This document shows, piece by piece, positions 6,863 through 14,617 of a stretch of 15,940 nucleotides of DNA. This stretch comes from SIG588 sp045599305. Its GTDB lineage: Bacteria > Bacillota > Clostridia > Oscillospirales > Acutalibacteraceae. Location of the stretch: the NCBI GenBank assembly GCA_045599305.1, contig JAZRVU010000055.1, positions 1 to 15,940 on the forward strand, written 5' to 3'. A program made the position numbers and the translations under genes. Numbering within the stretch: position 1 is the first letter of the stretch; each line of letters begins with the position of its first letter. The notes under the pieces are model-generated. The model did not search any database and was not told the origin of the DNA. It worked only from the letters and a program-made list of their open reading frames with translations.

Positions 6863-7204
6863 ATGGACGCATTGAAATTCATTGCTGCTGACAGCCTGAA
6901 ACAGGACGTTCCTGCTTTCGAAATCGGCGACACCATTCGCGTGGACGTGAAGATCCGCGAAGGTGAGCGCGAGCGTATCCAGGCCTTTGAGGGCACTGTG
7001 ATCGCGAAGAAGGGCAGCGGCGTGGCCGAGACCTTTACCGTTCGCCGTGTTTCCTACGGTGTCGGTGTGGAACGTGTGTTCCCGCTGCATTCCCCCAACG
7101 TGGCGGCTGTGAAAGTGGTTCGCCGCGGTAAGGTCCGCAGAAGCAAACTGTACTATCTGCGTGATCGCGTGGGCAAGGCCTCCAAGGTCAAGGAACTTCT
7201 GTAA
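6863..7204 (+). CDS. rplS: Large ribosomal subunit protein bL19
   Basis: A 113-residue basic protein of normal length for L19. It sits at the interface of the 50S and 30S subunits and helps form an intersubunit bridge. Family hallmarks are 'FEIGDTIRVDVKIREGERERIQAFEGTVIAKKG', 'TFTVRRVSYGVGVERVFPLHSP' and 'RRGKVRRSKLYYLRDRVGKASKVKELL'. GGGAGGA (6849-6855) lies about 8 nt before the ATG. In many Firmicutes rplS follows trmD in the rpsP operon; here it stands alone between its own promoter and a strong terminator, though the downstream lepB-rbgA-rnhB neighbours are the customary ones. Confidence 0.99.
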   Translation: MDALKFIAADSLKQDVPAFEIGDTIRVDVKIREGERERIQAFEGTVIAKKGSGVAETFTVRRVSYGVGVERVFPLHSPNVAAVKVVRRGKVRRSKLYYLRDRVGKASKVKELL

Positions 7205-7217
7205 GTCCCCAAAGACG

Positions 7218-7254
7218 AAAAAGGAACGATTTTGCAAAAAATCGTTCCTTTTTT
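7218..7254 (+). terminator. Strong intrinsic terminator after rplS
   Basis: A perfect 16-bp inverted repeat: 7218-7233 (core AAGGAACGATTTT) pairs with 7238-7253 around the loop GCAA, ending in a run of six Ts. The A-rich 5' flank makes it potentially bidirectional, but no converging gene is present. Confidence 0.96.
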
Positions 7255-7276
7255 ACTTTCCTTTTTCATCTTCTTG

Positions 7277-7285
7277 TGCTATACT
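7277..7285 (+). promoter_or_regulatory. Extended -10 promoter candidate for lepB operon
   Basis: TGCTATACT at 7277-7285 is an extended -10 element (TGn followed by TATACT, one base off consensus), 35 bp before the lepB ATG and just after the rplS terminator. No good -35 box is found 16-18 bp upstream. A promoter is needed here because the preceding terminator is strong. Confidence 0.55.
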
Positions 7286-7319
7286 ATATGTGTATCCATG
7301 TCAAAAAGGAGGATCCGCT

Positions 7320-8039
7320 ATGGAGGATCGGGAATGGCAGGTCACACCGCAGGCGGAGGAAGAGGCTCCGGCGATCGAAGAGGCGGTGCAGACTGCTTTT
7401 GCTGCGGCAGATGAGCCGGACAAAGCCGCACGGAAAGCGGCGGCGCAAGGTAAACACGGGAAGGCGGAGCCGGCCAAGGAAACGCCGCTGCAGTCCGCGT
7501 TCGATATGTTGTCCAATCTGGCGGTGGCACTCGTGGTGGTGACACTGTTATTCAGTTTGTTTTTCCGCATGGTCGTGGTGGACGGCGACTCGATGAACGA
7601 CACACTCACGAATGCCGATCGGCTGGTGCTGCAGTCCGCTTTCTATACGCCGCACCGCGGTGACATCGTGGTCATTTATCAGGAGGATGAGCCAAACGTG
7701 CCGCTGATCAAGCGCGTCATCGCCGCGGGCGGTGATTCGCTGAGGCTGGATGCCAAAAACAACGCGGTCTATCTGAAAAAGGCCGGCGAGACGGATTGGG
7801 CACTGCTGGACGAGAGCGAATATGTGAATTATCCGCTGTCCTGGGGCGTGATGTGGCAGGATGCCGACGGAAACGGTAAGAACGGCGAGGTCACCGTACC
7901 GGAGGGGTGCGTCTTCGTTATGGGCGATCACCGCAACAATTCCCGCGACAGCCGCTATATCGGCTTTGTGTCCAACAAGGACATTGTCGGCCACGCGATA
8001 TTCCGGGTGGCCCCGCTCAATGCATTCGGGCCGGTTTGA
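7320..8039 (+). CDS. lepB: Signal peptidase I
   Basis: Cleaves signal peptides from exported proteins at the outer face of the membrane by a Ser/Lys dyad. S91 lies in 'VVDGDSMNDTL' (box B) and K131 in 'PLIKRVIAAGGD' (box D); box E is 'VFVMGDHRNNSRDSRYIGFV'. A single membrane segment spans about residues 64-82 (LSNLAVALVVVTLLFSLFF). The 239 residues include an Ala/Glu/Lys-rich, probably disordered cytoplasmic tail of about 58 residues before the membrane segment, longer than in Bacillus SipS-type enzymes. ATG 7320 is chosen because AAAGGAGG (7305-7312) is 7 nt upstream; an open frame extending back to 7161 would read through the rplS terminator and is rejected as start. Followed directly by rbgA. 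Confidence 0.97.
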   Translation: MEDREWQVTPQAEEEAPAIEEAVQTAFAAADEPDKAARKAAAQGKHGKAEPAKETPLQSAFDMLSNLAVALVVVTLLFSLFFRMVVVDGDSMNDTLTNADRLVLQSAFYTPHRGDIVVIYQEDEPNVPLIKRVIAAGGDSLRLDAKNNAVYLKKAGETDWALLDESEYVNYPLSWGVMWQDADGNGKNGEVTVPEGCVFVMGDHRNNSRDSRYIGFVSNKDIVGHAIFRVAPLNAFGPV

Positions 8040-8049
8040 GGAAAAGTAT

Positions 8050-8943
8050 ATGGATGCACAGCAAAACGATAAAACGATCCAATGGTTCCCGGGGCATATG
8101 GCCCGCACCCGCCGCCGCATCAAGGAGTGTCTGCCGCTGGTGGACATGGTGGTCGAACTGCGGGACGCCCGTGTGCCGCTGGCCAGTCATAACCCGGATC
8201 TGGACAGTATAGTGGCAGGCAAGCCGCGGCTGGTGATATTGAATAAAGCGGATATGGCCGATGAGGCGGTGACCGCCCGTTGGGTGGCATCGTTTCGCGC
8301 CGCCGGTGTCACCGCGCTGGCGCTGGACTGCAAAAGCGGACGCGGCGTGAATGCGTTCGTGCCCGCCATGCGCACCGTGCTGGCGGATAAGATCGCCGCA
8401 TGGGAGCAGAAAGGGATGGCCAATCGTCCGGTGCGCGCCATGGTGGTCGGGATCCCCAATGTGGGCAAATCCTCCTTCATCAACCGCCTGGCCAAAGGCG
8501 GCAAGGCCAAGGTGGAGGACCGTCCCGGTGTCACGCGGGAAAACCGCTGGTTCACGGTGGAGGGCGGCGCCCTGCTGCTGGACACCCCCGGTGTGCTGTG
8601 GCCGAAATTCGAGGATCAGCAGGTGGCGCGTCATCTGGCCTACACCGGCGCCATCCGCGATGAGATTTTGGATTGTGAGGAACTGGCCTGCGGGCTTTTG
8701 CAGCTGCTGGCGGCCGACTATGCGCCGCTGCTGACCGCCCGCTACCGCCTCTCGCCGGAGGAACTGGAGACCTGCGCCGGTGACGGCTGGGAGCTGCTCT
8801 GCCTGGTGGGCAGGAAGCGGGGGATGCTGGTCTCGGGCGGCGAGGTGAATACCGAGCGCGCCGCCATTATGCTGCTGGACGAGTTCCGCGCCGCCAAAAT
8901 GGGGCGTATCACGTTGGAACTGCCGCCGAAAAAGGACGTGTGA
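8050..8943 (+). CDS. rbgA: Ribosome biogenesis GTPase RbgA (YlqF)
   Basis: Circularly permuted GTPase required for late assembly of the 50S subunit in Firmicutes. The 297 residues start with the diagnostic 'IQWFPGHMARTRRRI'. GTPase motifs appear in permuted order: G4 N65-K-A-D68 first, then the G5-like 'CKSGRG', then G1 134-141 (GIPNVGKS), G2 in 'GVTRENRW', and G3 D178-T-P-G181. The C-terminal part (about 200-297) is the helical RNA-binding ANTAR-like region of the family. GAGG (8038-8041) overlaps the lepB stop and lies 8 nt before the ATG, so the two genes share a transcript. Adjacent rnhB and yraN are its usual genomic neighbours. Confidence 0.97.
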   Translation: MDAQQNDKTIQWFPGHMARTRRRIKECLPLVDMVVELRDARVPLASHNPDLDSIVAGKPRLVILNKADMADEAVTARWVASFRAAGVTALALDCKSGRGVNAFVPAMRTVLADKIAAWEQKGMANRPVRAMVVGIPNVGKSSFINRLAKGGKAKVEDRPGVTRENRWFTVEGGALLLDTPGVLWPKFEDQQVARHLAYTGAIRDEILDCEELACGLLQLLAADYAPLLTARYRLSPEELETCAGDGWELLCLVGRKRGMLVSGGEVNTERAAIMLLDEFRAAKMGRITLELPPKKDV

Positions 8944-8945
8944 CC

Positions 8946-9557
8946 ATGGAGGAACTGACCAATTACGCTTTCGATGCCCTCTACCGCGAGCGGGGGATCG
9001 CCTGCCTGTGCGGTGTGGACGAGGCAGGACGCGGCCCGCTGGCCGGCCCGGTCTATGCCGCTGCCGTGGTGCTGCGGCCGGACGTGATGATCGACGGCGT
9101 GAACGATTCCAAAAAGCTCTCGGAAAAGCGGCGCGAGGCGCTGTTTGACGAGATTTGCGAGAAAGCCGCCGCCTTCGGCATTGCCAGTGCGTCGGTAGAG
9201 GAGATCGAGTCGCTGAACATTCTGCGTGCCACCTTTCTGGCCATGTCCCGTGCGGTGGCGGCTATGGGCGTGACGCCCGATCTGGTGCTGGTGGACGGCA
9301 ATCAGGTGCCCGCCGGCATACCCTATCCGATCGAAACGGTGGTGAAGGGGGACGCCCGTTCCGCCTCGGTGGCAGCGGCGTCCATTCTGGCCAAGGTCAG
9401 CCGTGACCGCTATATGCGGGAGCTGGATGCCCGGTACCCGGAATATCAGTTTCCCCGCCACAAGGGATACGGCACGGCGCTGCACTGTGAACTGCTGCGG
9501 CAGTACGGCCCCTCACCGGAGCACCGGATGAGTTTTCTTGGCAACATACTGAAATGA
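8946..9557 (+). CDS. rnhB: Ribonuclease HII
   Basis: Removes RNA from RNA-DNA hybrids, including single ribonucleotides in DNA. The 203 residues carry the complete active site: D25-E26 in 'CGVDEAGRGPLAGPV', D117 in 'LVLVDGN' and D136 in 'VKGDARSASVAAASILAKVSRD'. The C-terminal 'PRHKGYGTALHCELLRQYGPSPEHR' is also canonical. ATG 8946 is preferred: AGGA at 8933-8936 is about 9 nt upstream, inside the end of rbgA. An in-frame GTG at 8940 overlapping the rbgA stop is the alternative and would add only two residues. Confidence 0.97.
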   Translation: MEELTNYAFDALYRERGIACLCGVDEAGRGPLAGPVYAAAVVLRPDVMIDGVNDSKKLSEKRREALFDEICEKAAAFGIASASVEEIESLNILRATFLAMSRAVAAMGVTPDLVLVDGNQVPAGIPYPIETVVKGDARSASVAAASILAKVSRDRYMRELDARYPEYQFPRHKGYGTALHCELLRQYGPSPEHRMSFLGNILK

Positions 9558-9564
9558 TCTCAAG

Positions 9565-9595
9565 CGGGGCAGGGGAACCTGTCCCGTGATTTTTT
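9565..9595 (+). terminator. Terminator-like hairpin between rnhB and yraN
   Basis: CGGGGCAGG (9565-9573) pairs with CCTGTCCCG (9578-9586), nine base pairs including one G-U, capped by a GGAA tetraloop. TGA then separates it from a run of T at 9590-9595. The T run starts 3 nt late, so termination may be partial. The hairpin also ends just before the yraN Shine-Dalgarno and could influence its translation. Confidence 0.5.
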
Positions 9596-9605
9596 GGAGG
9601 CAGAT

Positions 9606-9992
9606 ATGGCAAATGTGTCCAAGGGCGCGGCAGGCGAGGTGCTGGCCGCCCGCTTCCTGCGCGAAAAAGGCTACACCATCGTGGCGGCCAATGTACATTC
9701 CCGTTTCGGCGAGATCGACATAATCGCCGGCGATGCGCAATACATTGTATTTGTGGAGGTCAAGACCCGCAGCGAGGACGCGTTGTATGCCCCGCGTGAA
9801 GCCGTGACCGCAAGTAAACAGCAGCGGATCTGGCGCACCGCCGCGCTGTACCTGCAAAACCACCCGACCGCCCTGCAGCCGCGCTTCGACGTGGTGGAGG
9901 TGGTGACCGAAAAGGGGGATCCCCTGAAAGTCGTGGAGATCGACCATCTGATGGGTGCGTATGAGCAGGAGGGCCTTCATGCCGCTTTTTGA
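9606..9992 (+). CDS. yraN: YraN/UPF0102 endonuclease-like protein
   Basis: A 128-residue protein of family UPF0102, which has a restriction-endonuclease-like fold. The signature is present: 'KGAAGEVLAARFLREKGYTIVAANVHSRFGEIDIIAGD' followed by 'VFVEVKTR', placing G35-E36-I-D38 and E51-V-K53 as the probable nuclease-type metal site. The cellular role is not settled; linkage to rnhB and rbgA is conserved in many bacteria and suggests nucleic-acid metabolism. ATG 9606 has TGGAGG (9595-9600) 5 nt upstream; a TTG at 9594 in the same frame lies within the T run and is unlikely. The 3' end overlaps the dipeptidase gene by 14 nt. Confidence 0.94.
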   Translation: MANVSKGAAGEVLAARFLREKGYTIVAANVHSRFGEIDIIAGDAQYIVFVEVKTRSEDALYAPREAVTASKQQRIWRTAALYLQNHPTALQPRFDVVEVVTEKGDPLKVVEIDHLMGAYEQEGLHAAF

Positions 9993-10890
9993 TCTGCATT
10001 GCGATACCCTGTCCGAATGTCTTGCAAAAAACTACCCCCTTTTGCAAAACGAGGGGCACGTGGATCTTGAACGGGGGCGCCGGTTGGCGCCCTATGGGCA
10101 GGTGTTTGCTGCGTGGATCCCCGATTCCCTGCGCGGCGAGGCCGCCTGGGCGCATTGCCGTGCGCTTCTTGACCGTGCCGCCGCCGAGGAGGCAAGGGGC
10201 GGTATCCGCTTTTGGCGTAAAGGGGAGAAACTTGACGATTTGTTTCGAAAATCCCCCTGCGTCGGCGTGTTGGCGGTGGAGGGCGGTGCTGCATTGGGCG
10301 GCGATTTGCGGCGTATCGACACGCTCTCCGACTTGAATGTAAAGTATATCACCATTACATGGAATGGGAGCAATGAATGGGGGCACGGGTGCCTTTCGCA
10401 TGAAAAAAGCGGGCTCACCGCGTTCGGAAAGACGGCACTTTCCCGCATGGCGCCCGCCGGGATCGCCGCGGACGTGTCCCATTTGAACGAGCGGGGGTTC
10501 TGGGACGTGGCCGAGGCGGGGGAGTGCCCGTTTCTGGCCAGCCATTCCGACTCCTACGCGGTGTGTCCGCATCCGCGCAACCTCACCGACGCGCAGTTTT
10601 CTGCCATTGTCCGCGGTGGCGGGGTGGTGGGACTCAATCTGTGCGCTGACTTTCTGGGGGAGCAGACCTTTGAGGCGCTGGAGCGGCATCTGGATCGGTT
10701 CTGGTCACTCGGCGGGGAGGACACCGTTTGCTTCGGCTGCGATATGGACGGCACCGCACTGCCGGCACAATGGGTCGGTCTGTCGGTGATTTCCCGCATT
10801 GAGGAATATCTATACCGCAAAAATTACCATATCGAACTGATACAAAAGCTCTTTTTCGGTAATTGCTACAATTTTTTCAAGCGGCTTTGA
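9979..10890 (+). CDS. Membrane-dipeptidase family (M19) zinc dipeptidase
   Basis: A 303-residue member of peptidase family M19 (renal-dipeptidase type), which uses two zinc ions to split dipeptides, including some with D-residues. The expected ligands are present: H7-x-D9 in 'FDLHCDT', E101 in 'VLAVEGG', H168 in 'DVSHLNE' and H189 in 'LASHSDSY', with 'ACPHPRNLTD'-like sequence (here VCPHPRNLTD) following. There is no signal peptide, so it is probably cytoplasmic, as for most bacterial homologues. ATG 9979 is chosen because AGGAGG (9967-9972) lies 6 nt upstream, inside yraN; earlier in-frame starts would add residues unlike the family. Its stop codon overlaps the -35 box of the thrC promoter. 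Confidence 0.95.
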   Translation: MPLFDLHCDTLSECLAKNYPLLQNEGHVDLERGRRLAPYGQVFAAWIPDSLRGEAAWAHCRALLDRAAAEEARGGIRFWRKGEKLDDLFRKSPCVGVLAVEGGAALGGDLRRIDTLSDLNVKYITITWNGSNEWGHGCLSHEKSGLTAFGKTALSRMAPAGIAADVSHLNERGFWDVAEAGECPFLASHSDSYAVCPHPRNLTDAQFSAIVRGGGVVGLNLCADFLGEQTFEALERHLDRFWSLGGEDTVCFGCDMDGTALPAQWVGLSVISRIEEYLYRKNYHIELIQKLFFGNCYNFFKRL

Positions 10891-10915
10891 CAAATACGTT
10901 TATACGCGCTATAAT
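10887..10915 (+). promoter_or_regulatory. Consensus sigma-A promoter for thrC
   Basis: TTGACA (10887-10892) and TATAAT (10910-10915) with a 17-bp spacer are a perfect consensus. The -35 box contains the TGA stop codon of the upstream dipeptidase. Transcription should start near 10922, giving a short leader with a small GC hairpin, CACGCG (10934-10939) with CGCGTG (10944-10949). No T-box or attenuator-type leader is visible. Confidence 0.93.
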
Positions 10916-10968
10916 AAACTGATTGTTTATATGCACGCGCCCGCGCGTGGGATCGGAGGATCACCGTT

Positions 10969-12474
10969 ATGATATACAGCAGCACTCGCGCATCGGATGT
11001 GCGTGTACCCGCAGCCGAAGCCATTTCCCGGGGAATTTCCCCCGATGGCGGCCTGTATGTGCCCACCGAACTTCCCCGGCTGACACCGGATACCCTGCAA
11101 AAACTGTCCGCGCTGCCCTATGACGGGCGTGCCGCGGCCGTCCTTTCGGAGTTTCTGACAGACTTCACCGCAGACGAGGTGACCGAGTGCACTACGGCGG
11201 CCTACGCCTCCGGCCGGTTCCGCCACGAAAAAGTCGCGCCGCTCACCGATCTGGCAGAGGGCGAGCATATTCTGGAATTGTGGCACGGTCCCACCTGCGC
11301 GTTCAAGGACATGGCGCTGCAGATCCTGCCGCACCTGATGCGCGTTTCCGCGGGTAAAATGGCGGACGGCAAGGAGATCGTCATTCTGGTCGCCACCTCC
11401 GGCGATACCGGCAAGGCCGCGCTGGAGGGCTTCCGCGATGCCGCCGGCACCCGCATCCTCGTGTTTTACCCCGAGGACGGCGTGAGCCCGATGCAGAAAC
11501 TGCAGATGGCCACGCAGGAGGGGGACAACCTCTCCGTCTGTGCCATCCGCGGCAATTTCGACGATGCACAGGCCGGCGTGAAAGCCATCTTCACCGACCG
11601 TGAGGTGGGGCAGACGCTGGCGGTGCAGAATATGCAGTTCTCGAGCGCTAACTCTATCAACTGGGGGCGCCTCGTGCCGCAGATCGTCTACTACATTTCC
11701 GCCTACTGCGACCTGCTGGCCGCCGGTAAGATCCGAAACGGCGACCCGATCAATGTGGCGGTGCCCACCGGCAATTTCGGCAATATCCTTGCCGCGTATT
11801 ATGCACGGGAGATGGGGCTGCCCATCGCCCGCCTCATCTGTGCCTCCAACCGCAACCGCGTGCTGACGGATTTCATCGAGACCGGCGTCTACGACCGCAA
11901 CCGTGCGTTCTACACCACCAGTTCGCCCTCTATGGACATCCTTGTCTCCTCCAATCTGGAGCGGCTGCTGTGGCACCTCTCCGGCAAGGATGACGCGGTC
12001 ATCCGCGATCTGATGGCGCAGTTGGCCGCAAACGGCCGCTATGAAGTCTCGCCCGCCGTGAAGGCCGGGGTGCAGGAATTGCTCGTCGCCGGCTGCTGCG
12101 ACGACGAGGAGACCGCCGCCACTATCCGCGACGTGTTCGCCGCGCATCACTATCTGCTCGATACCCACACCGCCGTGGCGGTGAAGGTCTACCGTGACTA
12201 CCGCGCCAAAACGGGGGACACCACCCCCACCGTCATCGCCTCAACCGCCAACCCCTACAAATTCTCCGCCAGCGTGCTGACAGCGCTGGGCGGTGCCCGG
12301 GAGGAACTCGACGAGTTTGGCAAGGTGGAAGCGCTGCACACGCTCACCGGCTGTGAGATCCCCGCACCGCTCGCCTCGCTGCGCGGCAAGCCCGTGCGCT
12401 TCACCGGCTCCTGCGAGCGCGACAAAGCCTCTATGAAGGCGGTCGTGTTCGGGATGCTGGGGATCACGGAGTGA
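10969..12474 (+). CDS. thrC: Threonine synthase
   Basis: PLP enzyme converting O-phosphohomoserine to threonine, the last step of threonine synthesis. The 501 residues match the long form of the family. The N-terminal domain has 'YSSTRASDVRVPAAEAISRGI' and 'DGGLYVP'. The PLP lysine is K113 in 'GPTCAFKDMALQ', and the cofactor-phosphate loop region 'VATSGDTGKAALEGF' starts near residue 140. 'VPTGNFGNILAAYYA' and 'NANP'-like 'TANPYKFSASVL' complete the core. GGAGG (10955-10959) lies 9 nt before the ATG. Homoserine kinase and homoserine dehydrogenase genes are not in the window. The downstream metallophosphoesterase starts 4 nt after the stop. Confidence 0.98.
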   Translation: MIYSSTRASDVRVPAAEAISRGISPDGGLYVPTELPRLTPDTLQKLSALPYDGRAAAVLSEFLTDFTADEVTECTTAAYASGRFRHEKVAPLTDLAEGEHILELWHGPTCAFKDMALQILPHLMRVSAGKMADGKEIVILVATSGDTGKAALEGFRDAAGTRILVFYPEDGVSPMQKLQMATQEGDNLSVCAIRGNFDDAQAGVKAIFTDREVGQTLAVQNMQFSSANSINWGRLVPQIVYYISAYCDLLAAGKIRNGDPINVAVPTGNFGNILAAYYAREMGLPIARLICASNRNRVLTDFIETGVYDRNRAFYTTSSPSMDILVSSNLERLLWHLSGKDDAVIRDLMAQLAANGRYEVSPAVKAGVQELLVAGCCDDEETAATIRDVFAAHHYLLDTHTAVAVKVYRDYRAKTGDTTPTVIASTANPYKFSASVLTALGGAREELDEFGKVEALHTLTGCEIPAPLASLRGKPVRFTGSCERDKASMKAVVFGMLGITE

Positions 12475-12478
12475 GGGT

Positions 12479-13168
12479 ATGTCGCTGTTTGTGATCGGTG
12501 ATCTGCACCTCTCGCTGGGGACAGATAAGCCGATGGATGTGTTTCGCGGCTGGAGCGACTATGTGCCGCGCCTGAAAGAAAACTGGTGCGAGTCGGTCGG
12601 CGCGGAGGACACCGTGGTCATCCCCGGCGATGTGTCGTGGGCCATGTCACTGGAGGACGCGACGGCGGATTTCGCCTTTCTGGATGCCCTGCCGGGACGC
12701 AAACTGATCTTCAAGGGCAACCACGATTACTGGTGGAGCACCCGCCGCAAGATCGATTCCTACTTTGCCGAAAAGAGCTTTTCCACCCTGCGTGTCGTGC
12801 ACAACGACGCCGTGGCGGTGGAAGGGCAGGTCGCGGTGTGCGGCACACGCGGCTGGTTTTTCGACGCCGAGCAGGAGGCCGACCGCAAGGTGCTCCTGCG
12901 CGAGGTGGGGCGGCTGAACGCCTCGCTCGACGCGGCAGAAGCGACCGGCCTGCCGCCGGTGGTGTTCCTGCACTATCCGCCCGTCAGCCGCGAGGTGGTG
13001 TGCCACGAGCTGTTCGACGTGCTGCGCGAACGGCGGGTGCGCACCTGCTATTACGGGCATCTGCACGGGCCCTCCATCCCGCACGCCTTCTGCGGCGAGC
13101 GGGACGGCGTGACGCTCCGACTGGTGTCGGGTGACGCGCTGGGGTTCAAACCGTTGAAAATTTTGTAA
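12479..13168 (+). CDS. Calcineurin-like metallophosphoesterase
   Basis: A 229-residue predicted phosphohydrolase (COG1768-like) with a complete dimetal site: D8-x-H10 (GDLHLS), D51 (GDVSWAM), N81-H82-D83 (GNHDYWW), H165 (LHYPPV) and H194-x-H196 (YGHLHG). The order and spacing are those of the calcineurin-like superfamily, whose members cleave phosphomono- or diesters, nucleotides or nucleic acids. The substrate is unknown. It is cytoplasmic, with no signal peptide or membrane segment. GGAG (12468-12471) lies inside the end of thrC, 7 nt before this ATG, so translation is probably coupled with thrC; a functional connection to threonine synthesis is not evident. Confidence 0.93.
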   Translation: MSLFVIGDLHLSLGTDKPMDVFRGWSDYVPRLKENWCESVGAEDTVVIPGDVSWAMSLEDATADFAFLDALPGRKLIFKGNHDYWWSTRRKIDSYFAEKSFSTLRVVHNDAVAVEGQVAVCGTRGWFFDAEQEADRKVLLREVGRLNASLDAAEATGLPPVVFLHYPPVSREVVCHELFDVLRERRVRTCYYGHLHGPSIPHAFCGERDGVTLRLVSGDALGFKPLKIL

Positions 13169-13204
13169 ATTTTTCGGGAATTGATGGCATCGTCGCAAAA
13201 TATA

Positions 13205-13213
13205 TGCTACAAT
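13205..13213 (+). promoter_or_regulatory. Extended -10 promoter candidate for tig-clpP-clpX
   Basis: TGCTACAAT (13205-13213) is an extended -10 (TGn plus TACAAT). TTGATG at 13181-13186 resembles a -35 box but the 21-bp spacer is too long for both to work together. The 99-bp gap after the metallophosphoesterase is otherwise AT-rich and lacks an obvious terminator. Confidence 0.55.
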
Positions 13214-13267
13214 GGCCATTGATATATAAAAAATTTAAGAAGGTACATAAACAGGAGGAAGAACATC

Positions 13268-14545
13268 ATGAGTCTGAAAGCTGCCAATCAGAAAGAGACC
13301 AACCGCGTGGAACTCGAGATCGAAGTGGGTGCCGAGGCCTTTGAGGAGGCCGTGCAGAATGCCTACAAAAAGAACATCAGCAAGCTGAATGTTCCCGGAT
13401 TCCGTCCCGGCAAGGCTCCCCGCCAGTTTGTGGAAAAGATCTACGGCACCGGTGTGTTTTATGAGGATGCCGTGAACGAACTGTATCCCACCGCGCTGGA
13501 CGAGGCGATCAAGGAGTCCGGCTATACCTATGTGGAAGATAAGATCGACCTCGACGTCGTCTCTGTCGGCGCCGAAGGACTTGTTTTCAAGGCGGTCATC
13601 ACCGTGGAGCCCGAAGTCACGCTGGCCGAGTACAAGGGCCTCGATGTCAAGCGCGAGGAAAAGGACGTCACCGACGAGGATGTCGAGGATGAGGTGAAGA
13701 AGCTGCAGGACCGCAACTCCCGTCTGGTGACCGTGGAGGGCCGCGCCGCCGAAAACGGCGATACGGTCGAATTCGATTTTGACGGCTATGTGGACGGCGT
13801 CGCCTTTGATGGCGGCAAGGCCGAAAACTATTCGCTGGTGCTCGGCTCCGGCCAGTTCATCCCCGGCTTCGAGGATCAGATCGTGGGCAAAAACGCCGGC
13901 GATGAGTTCGATGTGAACGTCACCTTCCCGGAGGATTATCACGCCGAGGAGCTCAAAGGCAAGCCCGCCGTGTTCAAGTGCAAGCTGCACGAGATCAAGA
14001 CCAAGGAACTGCCCGCGGCGGATGACGATTTCGCCAAGGACTGCAGCGAGTTTGATACGCTGGATGAGCTGAAGGCCGACCTCAAGAAGAAACTGCAGGA
14101 GAGCCGCGCCGCGGCTGCGGACGCCGCTTTCGAGAACGGGCTGATGGATAAGCTGGTCGAAGGCATGACGGCCGAGATCCCCGAGGCCATGTTCGAAAAC
14201 GAAGTGAACGAGCAGGTGAACAATTTCGCCTACCGTCTGCAGTCTCAGGGCATGAACATGGATCTGTATCTGCAGTACACCGGCATGGACGAGAAGGCTC
14301 TGCGCGAGAATTTCCGCCCGCAGGCCGAGCAGCAGGTGAAGGGCCGTCTGGCGCTGGCCAAGGTCGCCGCGCTCGAAAATCTGCAGCCCTCCGATGAGGA
14401 TATCGAAAAGGAATACGCCGATATGGCCGACAAGTATCAGATGGACGCCGAGCGCGTGAAGGCGCTGGTGGCCGCCGATATGGTCGCGAAGGATCTCTCC
14501 CTCAAGAAGGCGCTGGAGTTCCTCAAAGAGAACGCCGCAAAATAA
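13268..14545 (+). CDS. tig: Trigger factor (ribosome-associated chaperone)
   Basis: Binds the ribosome at the exit tunnel and shields emerging chains; it also has FKBP-type prolyl isomerase activity. The 425 residues match the family. The N-terminal ribosome-binding domain contains the signature G44-F-R-P-G-K-A-P-R52. The FKBP domain is about 158-243 (GDTVEFDFDGYVDG ... GSGQFIPGFEDQIVG). The helical C-terminal arm domain runs from about 244 to the end and is rich in Asp, Glu, Lys and Ala. AGGAGG (13253-13258) lies 9 nt before the ATG. It heads the classical tig-clpP-clpX series, linking folding to degradation of failed chains. Confidence 0.98.
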   Translation: MSLKAANQKETNRVELEIEVGAEAFEEAVQNAYKKNISKLNVPGFRPGKAPRQFVEKIYGTGVFYEDAVNELYPTALDEAIKESGYTYVEDKIDLDVVSVGAEGLVFKAVITVEPEVTLAEYKGLDVKREEKDVTDEDVEDEVKKLQDRNSRLVTVEGRAAENGDTVEFDFDGYVDGVAFDGGKAENYSLVLGSGQFIPGFEDQIVGKNAGDEFDVNVTFPEDYHAEELKGKPAVFKCKLHEIKTKELPAADDDFAKDCSEFDTLDELKADLKKKLQESRAAAADAAFENGLMDKLVEGMTAEIPEAMFENEVNEQVNNFAYRLQSQGMNMDLYLQYTGMDEKALRENFRPQAEQQVKGRLALAKVAALENLQPSDEDIEKEYADMADKYQMDAERVKALVAADMVAKDLSLKKALEFLKENAAK

Positions 14546-14617
14546 GTGCGGATTAAGACCGGCTCCCCGCGGGTATACTTTTGGGGAAAATACTGAACAG
14601 AACAGGAGTTGGCTTTG

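Noticed and set aside
6756..6875. A 39-codon open frame in the rplS leader
   Set aside because: No ribosome-binding site, starts about 3 nt after the predicted transcription start, and its sequence is explained by leader hairpins.
10927..12168. A 413-codon open frame on the minus strand opposite thrC
   Set aside because: Shadow frame in a GC-rich gene; no Shine-Dalgarno or domain, and thrC is certain.
14546..14617. A separate clpP promoter (TATACT at 14574-14579)
   Set aside because: No acceptable -35 box at suitable spacing; co-transcription with tig is the simpler reading.
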